A DNA stretch of 64,000 bases from Massilia yuzhufengensis (GCF_900112225.1 NZ_FOLD01000025.1:28186-92185), one strand, 5' to 3'. Shown: positions 9,101 through 19,650, numbered from the stretch's first letter. The notes: generated by a model from the sequence alone, not told the origin. Numbers and translations are program-made.

Positions 9101-12100
9101 GGATCCTGCGCATCAGCGGCAAGAACCTGGCTTCGCTGGCCGGCGAATTCCAGGTCGATTTCGAATCCGAACCACTGGCATCAAGCGGCCTGTTCGCCAT
9201 CAGCGGCCCCACCGGCGCCGGCAAGAGCACGCTGCTCGACGCCCTCTGCCTGGCCCTGTACGACGCCACGCCGCGCCTGCTCAAGCGCGCCGGCAGCCAG
9301 CTGCCCGACGTTGGCGGCGACACCGTGTCGGCGCTCGATCCGCGCACCCTGCTGCGGCGCGGCGCGGCCGAAGCCTGGTCCGAAGTCGACTTCGCCGGCA
9401 ACGACGACATCCGCTACCGCGCGCGCTGGAGCGTGCGCCGCTCCTACGGCAAGCCGGGCGGCGCACTGCAGCCGTCGAAAATGACGCTGCACCGCCTGCC
9501 CGAGCTCGCTCCCCTCGGCGGCACCAAGACCGAAGTCGCCGCCGAAATCGTGCAGCGCATCGGCCTGTCGTTCGAGCAATTTACGCGCGCGGTCCTGCTG
9601 GCGCAGAACGAGTTTTCGGCTTTCCTCAAGACCGACGAAAACGAGCGCGGCGAACTGCTGGAAACCCTCACCGGCACCACCGTCTACAGCGAAATCTCGC
9701 GCCGCGCCTTCGAACGCTACCGCGCCGAGCAGGAACGCACCCGGCTGCTGGCCTCGCAACTGGCCAACCAGGCCCCCATGCCGCCCGAAGAGCGCGAACA
9801 ACTCGACGCCGACCGCGTCAACGCCGACCTGGCACTGCAGGCGCTCGAGACCCGCCGCGCCGCCATGGAATCCGAGCTGCGCTGGCACCAGGATTCGGCC
9901 AAGCTCGAACGCAGCGAAGCGCAGGCCGGCGAAGCACTGGCTGTGGCCCAGGCCGCGCAGCACGAGGCCGCCGGCCGGCGCCAGCGCCTGGCCACCCTCG
10001 ACGCGGTGCAGCCGGCGCGCCCCCTCGCTACCGAAGTGGTACGCCTGCAGGACGAACGCAATCTGGCAGTGGAGTCGCTCGGCAAGCTCGAGAGCACGCT
10101 CACCACGGCGCTCGATGCGCGCCGCCGGGCCGTGCTCGACGTGGACGCCGCGCTGGCCGCGGTCGATGCCGCCGACGGCGCGCTGCGCTCCGCCGCGCCC
10201 CAGCTCGACCAGGCCAAGGCCCTCGACGCGGCCCTGCTCGCACTGGGGCCTTCGCATGCCCAGGCGTCAATCGCGCTGGAAGCGGCGCGCAACGAGGCGC
10301 GCCAGGCCCGTGCGGTCCACCAGGTCAAGGCCAGCGAGCACGACACCGCAAAGGCCCAGCGCGACCGCGCCACCGCCTGGCTGTCCGCCAACGCAAGGCT
10401 CGAACCCATGGCGGGGCAGTGGCCGCGCTGGGACAAGCTGCTGGCCCAGGCCGCACAGTTGGTCGCCAGCGATGCCGCCGCCGCATCGGCGCTGGCTGCG
10501 GCCAGCCGCCAGGCCCAGGAAGCCGCCCAGCATGAACAGGCGGCCCTACTTGCGCTGGCCGACGCCACCGGACGCCTCGATACGCTCGACGCCGCGCGGC
10601 GCGATGCGATGGCGGCCCTGGAATCGAGCGATCCGCAGGCACTGGACACCGAGCGCCAGGCTCTCGACGCGCGCCGCGACCTGCTGGCCGCCGCCGACAA
10701 GGCCTGGACAGCGCTGGTCACGACGCGCCAGGAGCACGCCGATACCGCCGGCGAACTCGACCGCGTGGACACGGCGCGCGCAGCCGCCAGCCGCCTGCTG
10801 GACGAAGCCCGCGTCGCCGCGCCCGCACTCGCTGGCGCCATGCGGCAGGCCGAGAAATCGCTGGCGGCCGCCGAACTGGCCTGCGCCGCCAGCGTCGAAG
10901 AACTGCGCGCCACCCTCAGCGACGAAACGCCCTGCCCGGTCTGCGGTTCGCACCAGCACCCATATCGCGACGATGGACGCGAAGACCTGCTGCGCAGCAT
11001 GCTGGCAAACCTGCGCGGCGAAGTCGCCGATTGCCGGGCCCGCGTGCGCGACAACGAAGCCGTGCAGGCCAGCCAGGCCGCCACCCTCGCCGCCGCCAGT
11101 GAGCGGCTGGCGGCCCTGGAGCGCGAGCGCACCAGCCTGCGCAAGCTGGTCGACGAACTGGAAGCCGAGTGGAGCGCGCAAGCCTTGGCCGCCGATGCTC
11201 CCGACGACGCGCTGCGCGCCGCCTGGTTTGCCGAAGCACGCGACAGCCTGCGCGCTGCCGTGGCCGCGCTGGACGCCCGCGCCACTATCCTGCGCCGCGC
11301 CGCACAGGCGCGCGATGCCGCCCAGGCCGCCTACGACAAGGCCCAGCTCGAGCATGCACGCCTGCGCCAGGCCGCGGACAGCGCCCGCGAGACCGGCGGC
11401 CGCCTCCAGGCCGAACTGCGCGCCATGTCGGTGCAGCAGCAAGCCATCGCCACCCAGCTGGCGGCCGTGCTTGCCGAACTCGACCCTGTCTTGTGTGAAT
11501 CCTGCGGCGACGGCTGGCAGGACGCCTGGCGGCGCAGCCCGGCCGCATGGCGCGACGGCCGTGCCCAGGAAGCCGTGCAATGGCAGGAACACAGCGCGCT
11601 GCACACCCGCAGCGCCGCAGCCGCCGCCACGCTGGACGCCGAAGTGGCGGGCGCGCAGGACCGCATCGCCCAGGCCGATCGCCATGGCGCCCAGGTGGCC
11701 GCCGAGTTCAACCGCACCGATACGGAGCTGAAGGACAAGCGCGCCCAGCGCGGCGCCCTGTGGGAGGGCCGCGCCATCGCCGAGGTGGAGCAGGCATTGC
11801 AGGCCAGTCTGGCTTCCGCGCGCAACCACTTCGCCGCCCGCCAGGCAGTCGCTGCGGAAACCGCACAGCGCGAGGCCAGCGCCCGCGCCGCACTGGCGCA
11901 ATTGGCTGAGCACATCGCCGGTCTCGAGGGCGCCGGCGCCAGGGCCGCTGCGGCCCTGGCCGACTGGCTGGAAGAGTACCGTCACGGCGGTGCAGGCCTC
12001 GACCCGGTCGAGGACACGGCCGAACTCGGCCGGCTGCTGGCCGTGGGCAGCACCTGGCTGGCACAGGAACGCGCGGCCCTCGGCGCCCTGGATGCCCAGG

Positions 12101-12852
12101 TTGCCGGCGCCACCGCCGTGCTGGCCGAACGCCGCGCCCAGCGCAGCCTGCACCGCGAGGGCACACCCGAGAGCGGCCTCGGCGCCGACACGGTCGCTGC
12201 CGCCGTCGAGGTGCTCACCGCCCAGCGGCGCAGCGCCCACGACCTGGCCACCGAATTGCGCATGCGGGCCGGACAGGACGACACCCGCCGCGTGCAGGCC
12301 CAGGCGGTGCTGGCCGAGGTCGAACGCCAGCAGGCCCAGGAACAGCGCTGGGGCAAGCTGTCCGAACTGATCGGCTCCAGCGACGGCAAGAAGTTCCGCA
12401 ACTACGCCCAGCAGTTCACGCTCGACGTGCTGCTCGGCTACGCCAATGCCCACCTGGGGCAACTGGCGCGGCGCTACCGCCTGGAACGCGTCACCCACAA
12501 CGGCGCGCCGTCATTGGCCCTGATGGTGCGCGACCAGGACATGGGCGGCGAGGTCCGCTCGGTCAATTCGCTCTCCGGCGGCGAGTCCTTCCTGGTCTCG
12601 CTCGCGCTGGCGCTGGGCCTGGCCTCGCTGTCGTCGAACCGGGTGCGGGTCGAGTCGCTGTTCATCGACGAAGGTTTCGGCAGCCTCGATACCGAAACCC
12701 TCGGCGTGGCCATGGACGCGCTCGACGCGCTGCAGTCGATGGGCCGCAAGGTCGGCGTCATCTCGCACGTGCAGGAAATGACCGAGCGCATCGCCACCAA
12801 GGTGCTGGTGCGGCCGGCAGGTGGCGGAAGCAGTGCGGTCGTGGTCGAATAA
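9097..12852 (+). CDS. sbcC: SbcCD nuclease subunit C (Rad50-like ATPase)
   Basis: 1251-residue SMC-like ATPase. Walker A GPTGAGKS lies at residues 37-44, followed by Ala/Arg/Glu-rich coiled coils. A zinc-hook CPVC is at 613-616, close to the middle as expected for two coils folding back. The ABC signature LSGGES starts near 1159 and Walker B FIDEGFGSLD near 1189. Two head halves and the hook confirm an intact gene. A second pair of cysteines (CESCGDG, about residue 801) lies in the returning coil and is unusual. The ATG at 9097 overlaps the sbcD stop. Confidence 0.96.
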   Translation: MRILRISGKNLASLAGEFQVDFESEPLASSGLFAISGPTGAGKSTLLDALCLALYDATPRLLKRAGSQLPDVGGDTVSALDPRTLLRRGAAEAWSEVDFAGNDDIRYRARWSVRRSYGKPGGALQPSKMTLHRLPELAPLGGTKTEVAAEIVQRIGLSFEQFTRAVLLAQNEFSAFLKTDENERGELLETLTGTTVYSEISRRAFERYRAEQERTRLLASQLANQAPMPPEEREQLDADRVNADLALQALETRRAAMESELRWHQDSAKLERSEAQAGEALAVAQAAQHEAAGRRQRLATLDAVQPARPLATEVVRLQDERNLAVESLGKLESTLTTALDARRRAVLDVDAALAAVDAADGALRSAAPQLDQAKALDAALLALGPSHAQASIALEAARNEARQARAVHQVKASEHDTAKAQRDRATAWLSANARLEPMAGQWPRWDKLLAQAAQLVASDAAAASALAAASRQAQEAAQHEQAALLALADATGRLDTLDAARRDAMAALESSDPQALDTERQALDARRDLLAAADKAWTALVTTRQEHADTAGELDRVDTARAAASRLLDEARVAAPALAGAMRQAEKSLAAAELACAASVEELRATLSDETPCPVCGSHQHPYRDDGREDLLRSMLANLRGEVADCRARVRDNEAVQASQAATLAAASERLAALERERTSLRKLVDELEAEWSAQALAADAPDDALRAAWFAEARDSLRAAVAALDARATILRRAAQARDAAQAAYDKAQLEHARLRQAADSARETGGRLQAELRAMSVQQQAIATQLAAVLAELDPVLCESCGDGWQDAWRRSPAAWRDGRAQEAVQWQEHSALHTRSAAAAATLDAEVAGAQDRIAQADRHGAQVAAEFNRTDTELKDKRAQRGALWEGRAIAEVEQALQASLASARNHFAARQAVAAETAQREASARAALAQLAEHIAGLEGAGARAAAALADWLEEYRHGGAGLDPVEDTAELGRLLAVGSTWLAQERAALGALDAQVAGATAVLAERRAQRSLHREGTPESGLGADTVAAAVEVLTAQRRSAHDLATELRMRAGQDDTRRVQAQAVLAEVERQQAQEQRWGKLSELIGSSDGKKFRNYAQQFTLDVLLGYANAHLGQLARRYRLERVTHNGAPSLALMVRDQDMGGEVRSVNSLSGGESFLVSLALALGLASLSSNRVRVESLFIDEGFGSLDTETLGVAMDALDALQSMGRKVGVISHVQEMTERIATKVLVRPAGGGSSAVVVE

Positions 12853-12966
12853 GCGCAGGGGGCCGTGCAAGCTCGCCCCTTGTTAACTGTCAGCCGCGCA
12901 GCGCGGAGCCACGGCCGTAATCCGCTCCGGTACAATGCGCCCTTTCCCCAAACCCGCTCAACCACG

Positions 12967-13176
12967 ATGAAACCCGCCCGCATCCTCACCTTCAAATGCA
13001 CCAAGTGCGCCAAACCGGTCAAGGTCTTCCTGCAGAAGGTCTCGGCCTGCTCGCACATCCAGCCTTACCTTGGCGTGTGCGCCTGCGGCGAACCAAAGCG
13101 CCACGCCACGGGCAACCCTGACGCGGTCAAGTCCTATCTGGAATCCGCCGACGGTACCTGGCAGCACCACCACTAA
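12967..13176 (+). CDS. Small zinc-ribbon-like protein, unknown function
   Basis: 69 residues, soluble. Cysteines occur as FKCTKCAK, a single SACSH, and GVCACGE, a layout suggesting one bound zinc, and the C-terminus ends in HHH. I do not recognise a characterised family member. The start MKPARIL at 12967 follows ACCACG with no strong ribosome-binding site. The stop TAA abuts the ATG of the next methyltransferase with no gap, so the two are almost certainly co-translated. Confidence 0.7.
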   Translation: MKPARILTFKCTKCAKPVKVFLQKVSACSHIQPYLGVCACGEPKRHATGNPDAVKSYLESADGTWQHHH

Positions 13177-14319
13177 ATGAGCGAACTCACCTGGCTTGAA
13201 GATGGCGCCGAGCGCTGCGCGCAGTGGCGCTCCGAAAGTGGCTGGCCGGCGCCGAAGAAAGTGGTCGTCGCCGACGACACCATGAACGCCGACACCGCCT
13301 ACCGGCTGGCACTGGACGGCACCGCCCTGCTGTGGCGCGGCGACTTCCAGAATGCGCGCCAGCTGCTGAACGCCCTGGTGCGCCGGGTCGACGGCAAGAG
13401 CGACCGCGCGCGCCGCGCCAAGCCGGGCAAGACGCTGCCCACGCCCACTGAACTGTTCCACCGCCATCGCCTGCAGCAGCTGCAGCGCGCACGCACCCTG
13501 GCCATGCTGCTGATCCCGTTCGAGGCCGGGCACAGCATTCCGCTGCGCCGCGCGCCCGACGTGCTTGACGCCTGCAGCGAAGCCTATGGCGCAGCAAGCC
13601 AGCCCTACGTCGCCTCGCTGCGCGAACTGCTGGGCGTGATCGGCGCCCACGAATGGCGCCGCAAGGGCGTGCGCATCCCAGCGCTCGACGCCACGATCCA
13701 CCCGTGGTACGGCGTGTTCTCGCCGGTGCGTGGCGAATACGTCGAGCTGGTCGCGCAGGCGCCGCTGCCGCGCGCGACGAAACTGGCGTTCGACATCGGC
13801 GCCGGCACCGGCGTGCTGTCGGCCGTGCTGGCCCGGCGCGGCATCGAACGCGTGGTCGCCACCGACTTGGACAGCCGCGCGCTCGGCTGCGCGCGCGACA
13901 ATATCGCCCGCCTCGGCCTGGGCGCGCAGGTCGAGCTCATCGAGGCCGACCTCTTCCCCGAAGGGCGCGCGCCGCTGGTGGTCTGCAACCCGCCCTGGCT
14001 GCCGGGCAAGCCCAGCTCGGCCATCGAGTATGCGATCTACGATCCGGACAGCCGCATGCTCAAGGGTTTCCTGGGCGGTCTCGCGGCCCACCTGGAGCCG
14101 GGCGGCGAAGGCTGGCTGGTCCTGTCGGACCTGGCCGAGCACCTGGGCCTGCGTCCGCGCGAACAGCTGCTTGGATGGATAGCGGACGCCGGGCTGGAAG
14201 TCGTGGCGCGCCACGACGTGCGCCCGACCCACGGCAAGGCCAGCGACCAGGACGACCCGCTGCACGCGGCCCGTTCGCGTGAAGTGACCTCGCTGTGGCG
14301 CCTGCGCGCCGCCGGATAA
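13177..14319 (+). CDS. Class I SAM methyltransferase with NPPW motif
   Basis: 380-residue Rossmann methyltransferase. SAM-binding motif I FDIGAGTGVLSAVLA begins near residue 205, the acidic motif II is VVATDLD, and the catalytic NPPW is at residues 271-274. NPPY/W is the signature of enzymes methylating a planar amide or exocyclic amine (PrmC glutamine and RlmF/RlmG-like rRNA methylases). The N-terminal 150 residues form a separate domain with a basic stretch RRVDGKSDRARRAKPGK, perhaps for RNA or protein recognition. The substrate cannot be deduced. It lies directly behind the zinc-ribbon gene. Confidence 0.8.
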   Translation: MSELTWLEDGAERCAQWRSESGWPAPKKVVVADDTMNADTAYRLALDGTALLWRGDFQNARQLLNALVRRVDGKSDRARRAKPGKTLPTPTELFHRHRLQQLQRARTLAMLLIPFEAGHSIPLRRAPDVLDACSEAYGAASQPYVASLRELLGVIGAHEWRRKGVRIPALDATIHPWYGVFSPVRGEYVELVAQAPLPRATKLAFDIGAGTGVLSAVLARRGIERVVATDLDSRALGCARDNIARLGLGAQVELIEADLFPEGRAPLVVCNPPWLPGKPSSAIEYAIYDPDSRMLKGFLGGLAAHLEPGGEGWLVLSDLAEHLGLRPREQLLGWIADAGLEVVARHDVRPTHGKASDQDDPLHAARSREVTSLWRLRAAG

Positions 14320-14371
14320 GACGGGCAAGGGGCGGCATTGAGCGGTCCTTGCACGTTTGAAAAATGCTCCA

Positions 14372-14400
14372 TTGCGCCGCTGCACGAACCGCGCTATAAT
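14372..14400 (+). promoter_or_regulatory. Sigma-70 promoter of tRNA-fMet
   Basis: -35 TTGCGC (14372-14377), 17-base spacer, consensus -10 TATAAT (14395-14400). The tRNA begins 6 bases after the -10, so transcription would start at or very near the mature 5-prime end. Confidence 0.75.
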
Positions 14401-14405
14401 CTTTG

Positions 14406-14482
14406 CGCGGGGTGGAGCAGTCTGGCAGCTCGTCGGGCTCATAACCCGAAGGTCACAGGTTCAAATCCTGTCCCCGCAACCA
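14406..14482 (+). tRNA. Initiator tRNA-Met (CAT)
   Basis: 77-nt cloverleaf with anticodon CAT. Initiator hallmarks are visible: C1 facing A72 (unpaired acceptor end), and three G-C pairs in the anticodon stem flanking the CTCATAA loop (GGG and CCC). The ACCA end is encoded. T-arm GGTTCAAATCC. Confidence 0.97.
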
Positions 14483-14491
14483 AATACAGTA

Positions 14492-14527
14492 CAAAAGCCC
14501 GACTCTTGCAGCCGGGCTTTTGTTTTC
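14492..14527 (+). terminator. Rho-independent terminator of tRNA-fMet
   Basis: Stem CAAAAGCCCG with CGGGCTTTTG around a roughly 11-base loop, followed by TTTTC. It begins 10 bases after the tRNA CCA end. Confidence 0.88.
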
Positions 14528-14558
14528 TGCGGTAGCAAAGACAGCGCAACAATAGCTG

Positions 14559-14801
14559 ATGAGAGACAAGAAAGACAACGCGACGATCGACCTGCCGGGA
14601 TTTGAACCGGTGGAAACGCCGGCACCGGTTGTCGAACAGAGGCGTGCCGCATCCCGGCCGCGCCGTGTCTCCCTCAGGCAAGAACAGCTGGACCTGTTGG
14701 GCCGGCTGGAAGAAACCGATACGTCCGGCCTGCCCGCATGGCGCCGCGACGACAACCTTGACCTGACCGGCCTGCCGGTCTGGGCCCCGGCCTCAGCCTA
14801 G
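14559..14801 (+). CDS. Hypothetical 80-residue protein
   Basis: Short charged protein with two similar segments, IDLPGFEP near the N-terminus and LDLTGLPVW near the C-terminus, linked by an Arg-rich stretch (RRAASRPRRVSLRQ). No signal peptide or membrane segment. No strong ribosome-binding site precedes the ATG. It fills the gap between the tRNA terminator and dbpA; reality as a gene rests on codon pattern and position, and the family is unknown to me. Confidence 0.45.
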   Translation: MRDKKDNATIDLPGFEPVETPAPVVEQRRAASRPRRVSLRQEQLDLLGRLEETDTSGLPAWRRDDNLDLTGLPVWAPASA

Positions 14802-14835
14802 TCCGCTCCCAGGCCAAACCTCTGGCTGGACACGC

Positions 14836-16245
<1,410 letters not shown>

Positions 16246-16354
16246 GTCGTTGCACCGTGCGATCGCTGTTTGTAACCGAGTTGTAACAGCGGCGCACGCT
16301 TGACCCGGCAGCGCCACGGGCGCGGCAATTCTGGCATGATTTGTCAAAATACAA

Positions 16355-17464
16355 ATGCTGAGCCGGGACACAGAATTGTTTGGCGTCACGGCGCGGCCCC
16401 ATGCCATGATGACCAGCACACCCGTGACCCAGCAACAGCAGACCGACGGCAGGACCGTGCGCGAAGTCGTCGAGTTCAACCACGAACTCGTGGGCGAAGT
16501 CTGGTGCCGGCGGATCTTCCGCCAGTTATTGCAGTCGCTCGAAATGCAGTACGCGATGCAGATGCCGCATCGCCCCATCACTCCCGAAACCGTGCTGGTC
16601 CTGGATTCAGGCGACCCGATGCTGCTGCCCACGACCAGCATCGGCGACGCCTGGTCGGAAGCGGGTGACATGCATGACCTCGCTGCCGTCGTCCACTACG
16701 CGATCACGCGCGAATTTCCGCCCGCGGCGCCGCTGCAGGGGCGCGCGTCGGTCCCGGCGAACGAATACAGCGACAGCTTCGTCACCGCCGTCGACCGTTG
16801 CCTGGCCGCCGACCCCCAGCAGCGCCCCAAGAACATCGAACAACTGCGCAACCTGCTCGGCATCGTCCCGCTTGGGTCTGCCGTGCCGCTCCAGGCCGTG
16901 CCGGCCTCGCCGCCGCCTGCCGCTACCATCCTCGACGACCCGGCGCCGCCACCGGAAAAGGGCCGCAGGCAGCGCTGGCTCCTGCTGGTCGCGGCCGCCA
17001 CAGTGCTGCTGGGAGCGCTGGGCGCCCTGTTCGCCCTGCTGCACCAGGCCGATTCGCGCGACACGGTCGCGCTGGCCCTGCCGGTCGACGAGCCCGAGGC
17101 CGTGCCAACGCCGCCCGCGACTGTCGAACCGGCGCCTGCGCCGCCCGCCGCGCCCGACGCCGGGCCGCCACAGCTGGCGGCGCCAGCGGCCACGGCCCCG
17201 GACAAGCTGCGCGCGGCGCCCATCCGCCAGCTTCCGGCCGGGGCAGGCGCAAGCTACAAGCTGCTCATCAAGCCTTGGGGCATGATCCAGGTCAATGGCG
17301 TCGACCAGGGCGTGAGCCCGCCGCTCAAGCGCTTGACCTTGCCGCCGGGCCAGCACAGCATCCGGATCGTCAACCCGAGCTTCCCCGAGCACACCGTGCT
17401 GGTCAATGCCACCAAAGGCGGCTCGGCGGTGATCGAACTCGATTTCAGCGAGGAGACCCCGTGA
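16355..17464 (+). CDS. Membrane pseudokinase with PEGA-like C-terminal domain
   Basis: 369 residues. Residues about 45-170 align by eye with the C-lobe of Ser/Thr protein kinases, but catalytic residues are gone: PHRPITPETV (71-80) stands where HRDxKPxN should be, LLPTTSIGD (90-98) where DFG should be, while DLAAVVHYAITRE and the structural ADPQQRP (152-158) remain. No ATP-binding N-lobe precedes it. A transmembrane helix follows at about 207-229, then a Pro/Ala-rich linker, then a PEGA-like beta domain (300-366, with SPPLKRLTLPPGQHSIRI). This implies cytosolic pseudokinase and periplasmic PEGA. The start is uncertain: ATG 16355 or ATG 16406, neither with a clear ribosome-binding site. The stop overlaps the next gene (GTGA). 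Confidence 0.7.
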   Translation: MLSRDTELFGVTARPHAMMTSTPVTQQQQTDGRTVREVVEFNHELVGEVWCRRIFRQLLQSLEMQYAMQMPHRPITPETVLVLDSGDPMLLPTTSIGDAWSEAGDMHDLAAVVHYAITREFPPAAPLQGRASVPANEYSDSFVTAVDRCLAADPQQRPKNIEQLRNLLGIVPLGSAVPLQAVPASPPPAATILDDPAPPPEKGRRQRWLLLVAAATVLLGALGALFALLHQADSRDTVALALPVDEPEAVPTPPATVEPAPAPPAAPDAGPPQLAAPAATAPDKLRAAPIRQLPAGAGASYKLLIKPWGMIQVNGVDQGVSPPLKRLTLPPGQHSIRIVNPSFPEHTVLVNATKGGSAVIELDFSEETP

Positions 17465-17958
17465 ACCCGCAGCTCTTGACGCGCGCCTGCGCCCTCGCCG
17501 CCCTGCTTCTGCTCGGCGGCTGCGCCCAGCTGGGCACGCAAATCGATTCGATCATGGGCAAGCGCGAACCGGCGCGCGCCCAGCAGCGCGCCGAGGAGCG
17601 ACCGCGTGCACGCGCCGAGCGTCCCGCCGCGCGCTCCGAACGCCCCGACCCGGACCGCGACGACAACGCCCTGCGTGAAGGCATCGCCCTGTACGACAAC
17701 GGCGACTACAACGCCGCCATCAAGCGGCTGGGGTCGAACGACATGAACGGCGGGTCCGTGCGCAACCGGGTCAGCGCGCTGAAGTACACGGCCTTCAGCT
17801 ATTGCGTGACCAACCGGCCGGCGCCCTGCCGCCAGGCCTTCGAACGCGCCCTCAAGCTCGACCCGTCCTTCGACCTCGCGCCGGGCGAACAGGGACACCC
17901 GCTATGGGGCCCCGTGTTCGCCAAGGTAAAACAGGGTGGACGCGAAGCCTCGCGGTAG
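17461..17958 (+). CDS. TssQ-like T6SS-associated lipoprotein
   Basis: 165-residue secreted lipoprotein: hydrophobic signal ending in lipobox LLGGC (Cys21), then an Arg/Glu/Ala-rich low-complexity segment, then a TPR-like helical domain (LYDNGDYNAAIKRL, ALKYTAFSYCVT, CRQAFERALKLDPSFDL). This order and the ending GHPLWGPVF resemble the TssQ family described with type VI secretion loci of Burkholderiales; the match is from memory of the family, not a search. No other T6SS gene is in the window. GTG start at 17461 overlaps the pseudokinase stop, so both should be made together. Its TAG stop lies inside a palindromic repeat. Confidence 0.65.
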   Translation: MNPQLLTRACALAALLLLGGCAQLGTQIDSIMGKREPARAQQRAEERPRARAERPAARSERPDPDRDDNALREGIALYDNGDYNAAIKRLGSNDMNGGSVRNRVSALKYTAFSYCVTNRPAPCRQAFERALKLDPSFDLAPGEQGHPLWGPVFAKVKQGGREASR

Positions 17959-18056
17959 GGTGGTCGGCTTCGCCGACCACGCGTCCAGCTCCGGCATGCG
18001 TGACGGCGACGCCGGCTTTAGTCGAACGCGCGGTCGGCAGAGCCGGCCACCCTACC
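17954..18056. repeat. Pair of inverted REP-like units (BIME-like)
   Basis: Two 30-base units in opposite orientation: 17954-17983 on plus and 18027-18056 on minus, both starting GGTAGGGTGG and containing an internal GCC/GGC palindrome around CGGCT. They flank a 43-base GC-rich middle. The unit supplies the TAG stop codons of both convergent genes (17956-17958 and 18052-18054). The form matches REP elements usually mobilised by RAYT transposases; no RAYT gene is in the window. Confidence 0.75.
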
Positions 18057-19650
18057 TGGGATTGATGCTGGCCGGGTAAGTCGGGGCCCGGCGGCGCCTC
18101 GAGGCCTGCTCGTAGGCGTAGGCCATGCCGATCAGCGCGCCTTCGGTCCAGGCGGTGCCGACAAACGAGATCCCCACCGGCAGGCCGCGCGTGTAGCCGG
18201 CCGGCACGGTGATGTGCGGATAGCCCGCCACCGCCGCCGGCGTCGAGAAGCTGCCGCCGTAGTGGTCGCCGTTGATGTAGTCGGTCAGCCAGGCCGGGCC
18301 GCCGGTGGGCGCCACCAGCGCGTCGAGCCGGTGCTCCCTGAGGACCTGGTCGATGCCTTCCTCGCGCGCATAGCGCAGGTCGTTGGCCAGCGCCTCCCGG
18401 TATTCGCGCGCATCCAGCCCCGGCTTGGACTGGGCCGCAATCAGATGCTCTTGCTTGAAATGCGGCATTTCACGCGCGGCGTTCTTGTCGTTGAAGGCGA
18501 TCACGCCGGCCATGTCCTTGACCGGCGCGTGCGGCGCGTAGTCCTTCAGCCAGGCCGCCAGGCCCGGTCCGAATTCGTAGAGCAGCACCTGCAGTTCGCT
18601 GTCGCCATACTTGTCGGTGTTCGGCACTTTCACGTCCACCAGTAGCGCGCCCTGGGCTGTCAGGACCGCCAGTTCTTGCTCGATGATCGCGTCCACCGCG
18701 TCATTGCTGCCAAAGAAATTGCGGGCCACGCCGATGCGCTTGCCTTTCAAACCGTCAGTGCGCAGGGCGGCTGCGTAGTCGGCGACGTGGCCGCGGCTGT
18801 CCTCGGTCGCCTTGTCACTGGCGTCCACGCCGGCCATCGCAGCCAGCATCAGGGCCGCATCGGCCACGCTGCGGGTCATCGGGCCGGCGGTGTCTTGCGA
18901 GTGGGCGATCGGGATGATGCCGCTGCGGCTGAGCAGGCCCAGGGTCGGCTTCAGGCCGACGATGCCGCAGGAGGAAGACGGCGACACGATCGAGCCATCG
19001 GTTTCGGTGCCGACGGTGAGCGTCGCCAGGCTGGCCGCCGCGGCGGCGCCCGAGCCCGAGCTGGAACCGCTGGTGTTGCGGTCGAGTGCGTACGGATTGC
19101 GCGTCTGGCCGCCGCGGCCGCTCCAGCCGCTGACCGACCTGGTCGAGCGCATGTTGGCCCATTCGGACAGGTTGGTCTTGCCGATGATGACGGCGCCGGC
19201 CTTGCGCAGCTGGGCCGCGATATGCGCGTCTTTCGTCGCGCGCACGCCGTCGAGGGCAAGCGAGCCGGCGCTGGTGCTCATCCGGTCGCCGGTGGCGATA
19301 TTGTCCTTCAGGAGCACCGGGATGCCGTGCAGCGGGCCGCGCAGCTTGCCGCTCGCGCGCTCGCGGTCCATCTCGGCGGCGATCTTCAATGCATCGGGAT
19401 TGGTTTCGATGACCGCGTTCAGGCGCGGCCCGGCCTTGTCGATGGCGGCGATGCGCGCCAGGTAGCGCTTTACCAGGGCGGTCGAGCTGAGCTTGCCGGC
19501 GGCCATCGCGGCCTGCTGCTCGCGCACGCCCGCGTCCAGGATGCCGCCCGCGTCCGGCGTTGCCGCCTGTGCACTGCCGGCCGTCCCCGCCAGTGCCCCG
19601 GCGGCCGCACCCGCCGTCACGCCCAGCCGTACGAAATCCCTGCGTTCCAT
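18052..19650 (-). CDS. Tat-exported amidase (amidase signature family)
   Basis: 532 residues. The twin-arginine leader ERRDFVRLGVTAG and an Ala-rich stretch ending ASAQAA-like near residue 30 point to Tat export to the periplasm. The amidase-signature triad is readable: Lys115 (LLKDN), cis-Ser196 (SGSSSGS) and nucleophile Ser220 (TDGSIVSP), with the 24-residue Ser-Ser spacing typical of the family. The C-terminus ends in GYPHITVPAGYTRGLPVG, the usual substrate-pocket segment. Substrate unknown; GatA is unlikely because of the export signal and missing gatBC. The last codon and stop lie in a REP unit. Confidence 0.88.
   Translation of the reverse strand: MERRDFVRLGVTAGAAAGALAGTAGSAQAATPDAGGILDAGVREQQAAMAAGKLSSTALVKRYLARIAAIDKAGPRLNAVIETNPDALKIAAEMDRERASGKLRGPLHGIPVLLKDNIATGDRMSTSAGSLALDGVRATKDAHIAAQLRKAGAVIIGKTNLSEWANMRSTRSVSGWSGRGGQTRNPYALDRNTSGSSSGSGAAAAASLATLTVGTETDGSIVSPSSSCGIVGLKPTLGLLSRSGIIPIAHSQDTAGPMTRSVADAALMLAAMAGVDASDKATEDSRGHVADYAAALRTDGLKGKRIGVARNFFGSNDAVDAIIEQELAVLTAQGALLVDVKVPNTDKYGDSELQVLLYEFGPGLAAWLKDYAPHAPVKDMAGVIAFNDKNAAREMPHFKQEHLIAAQSKPGLDAREYREALANDLRYAREEGIDQVLREHRLDALVAPTGGPAWLTDYINGDHYGGSFSTPAAVAGYPHITVPAGYTRGLPVGISFVGTAWTEGALIGMAYAYEQASRRRRAPTYPASINPR

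Noticed and set aside
10546..12498. 650-codon open frame opposite sbcC
   Set aside because: Lies wholly inside sbcC, whose coiled coils of Ala/Glu/Arg codons leave the reverse frame open.
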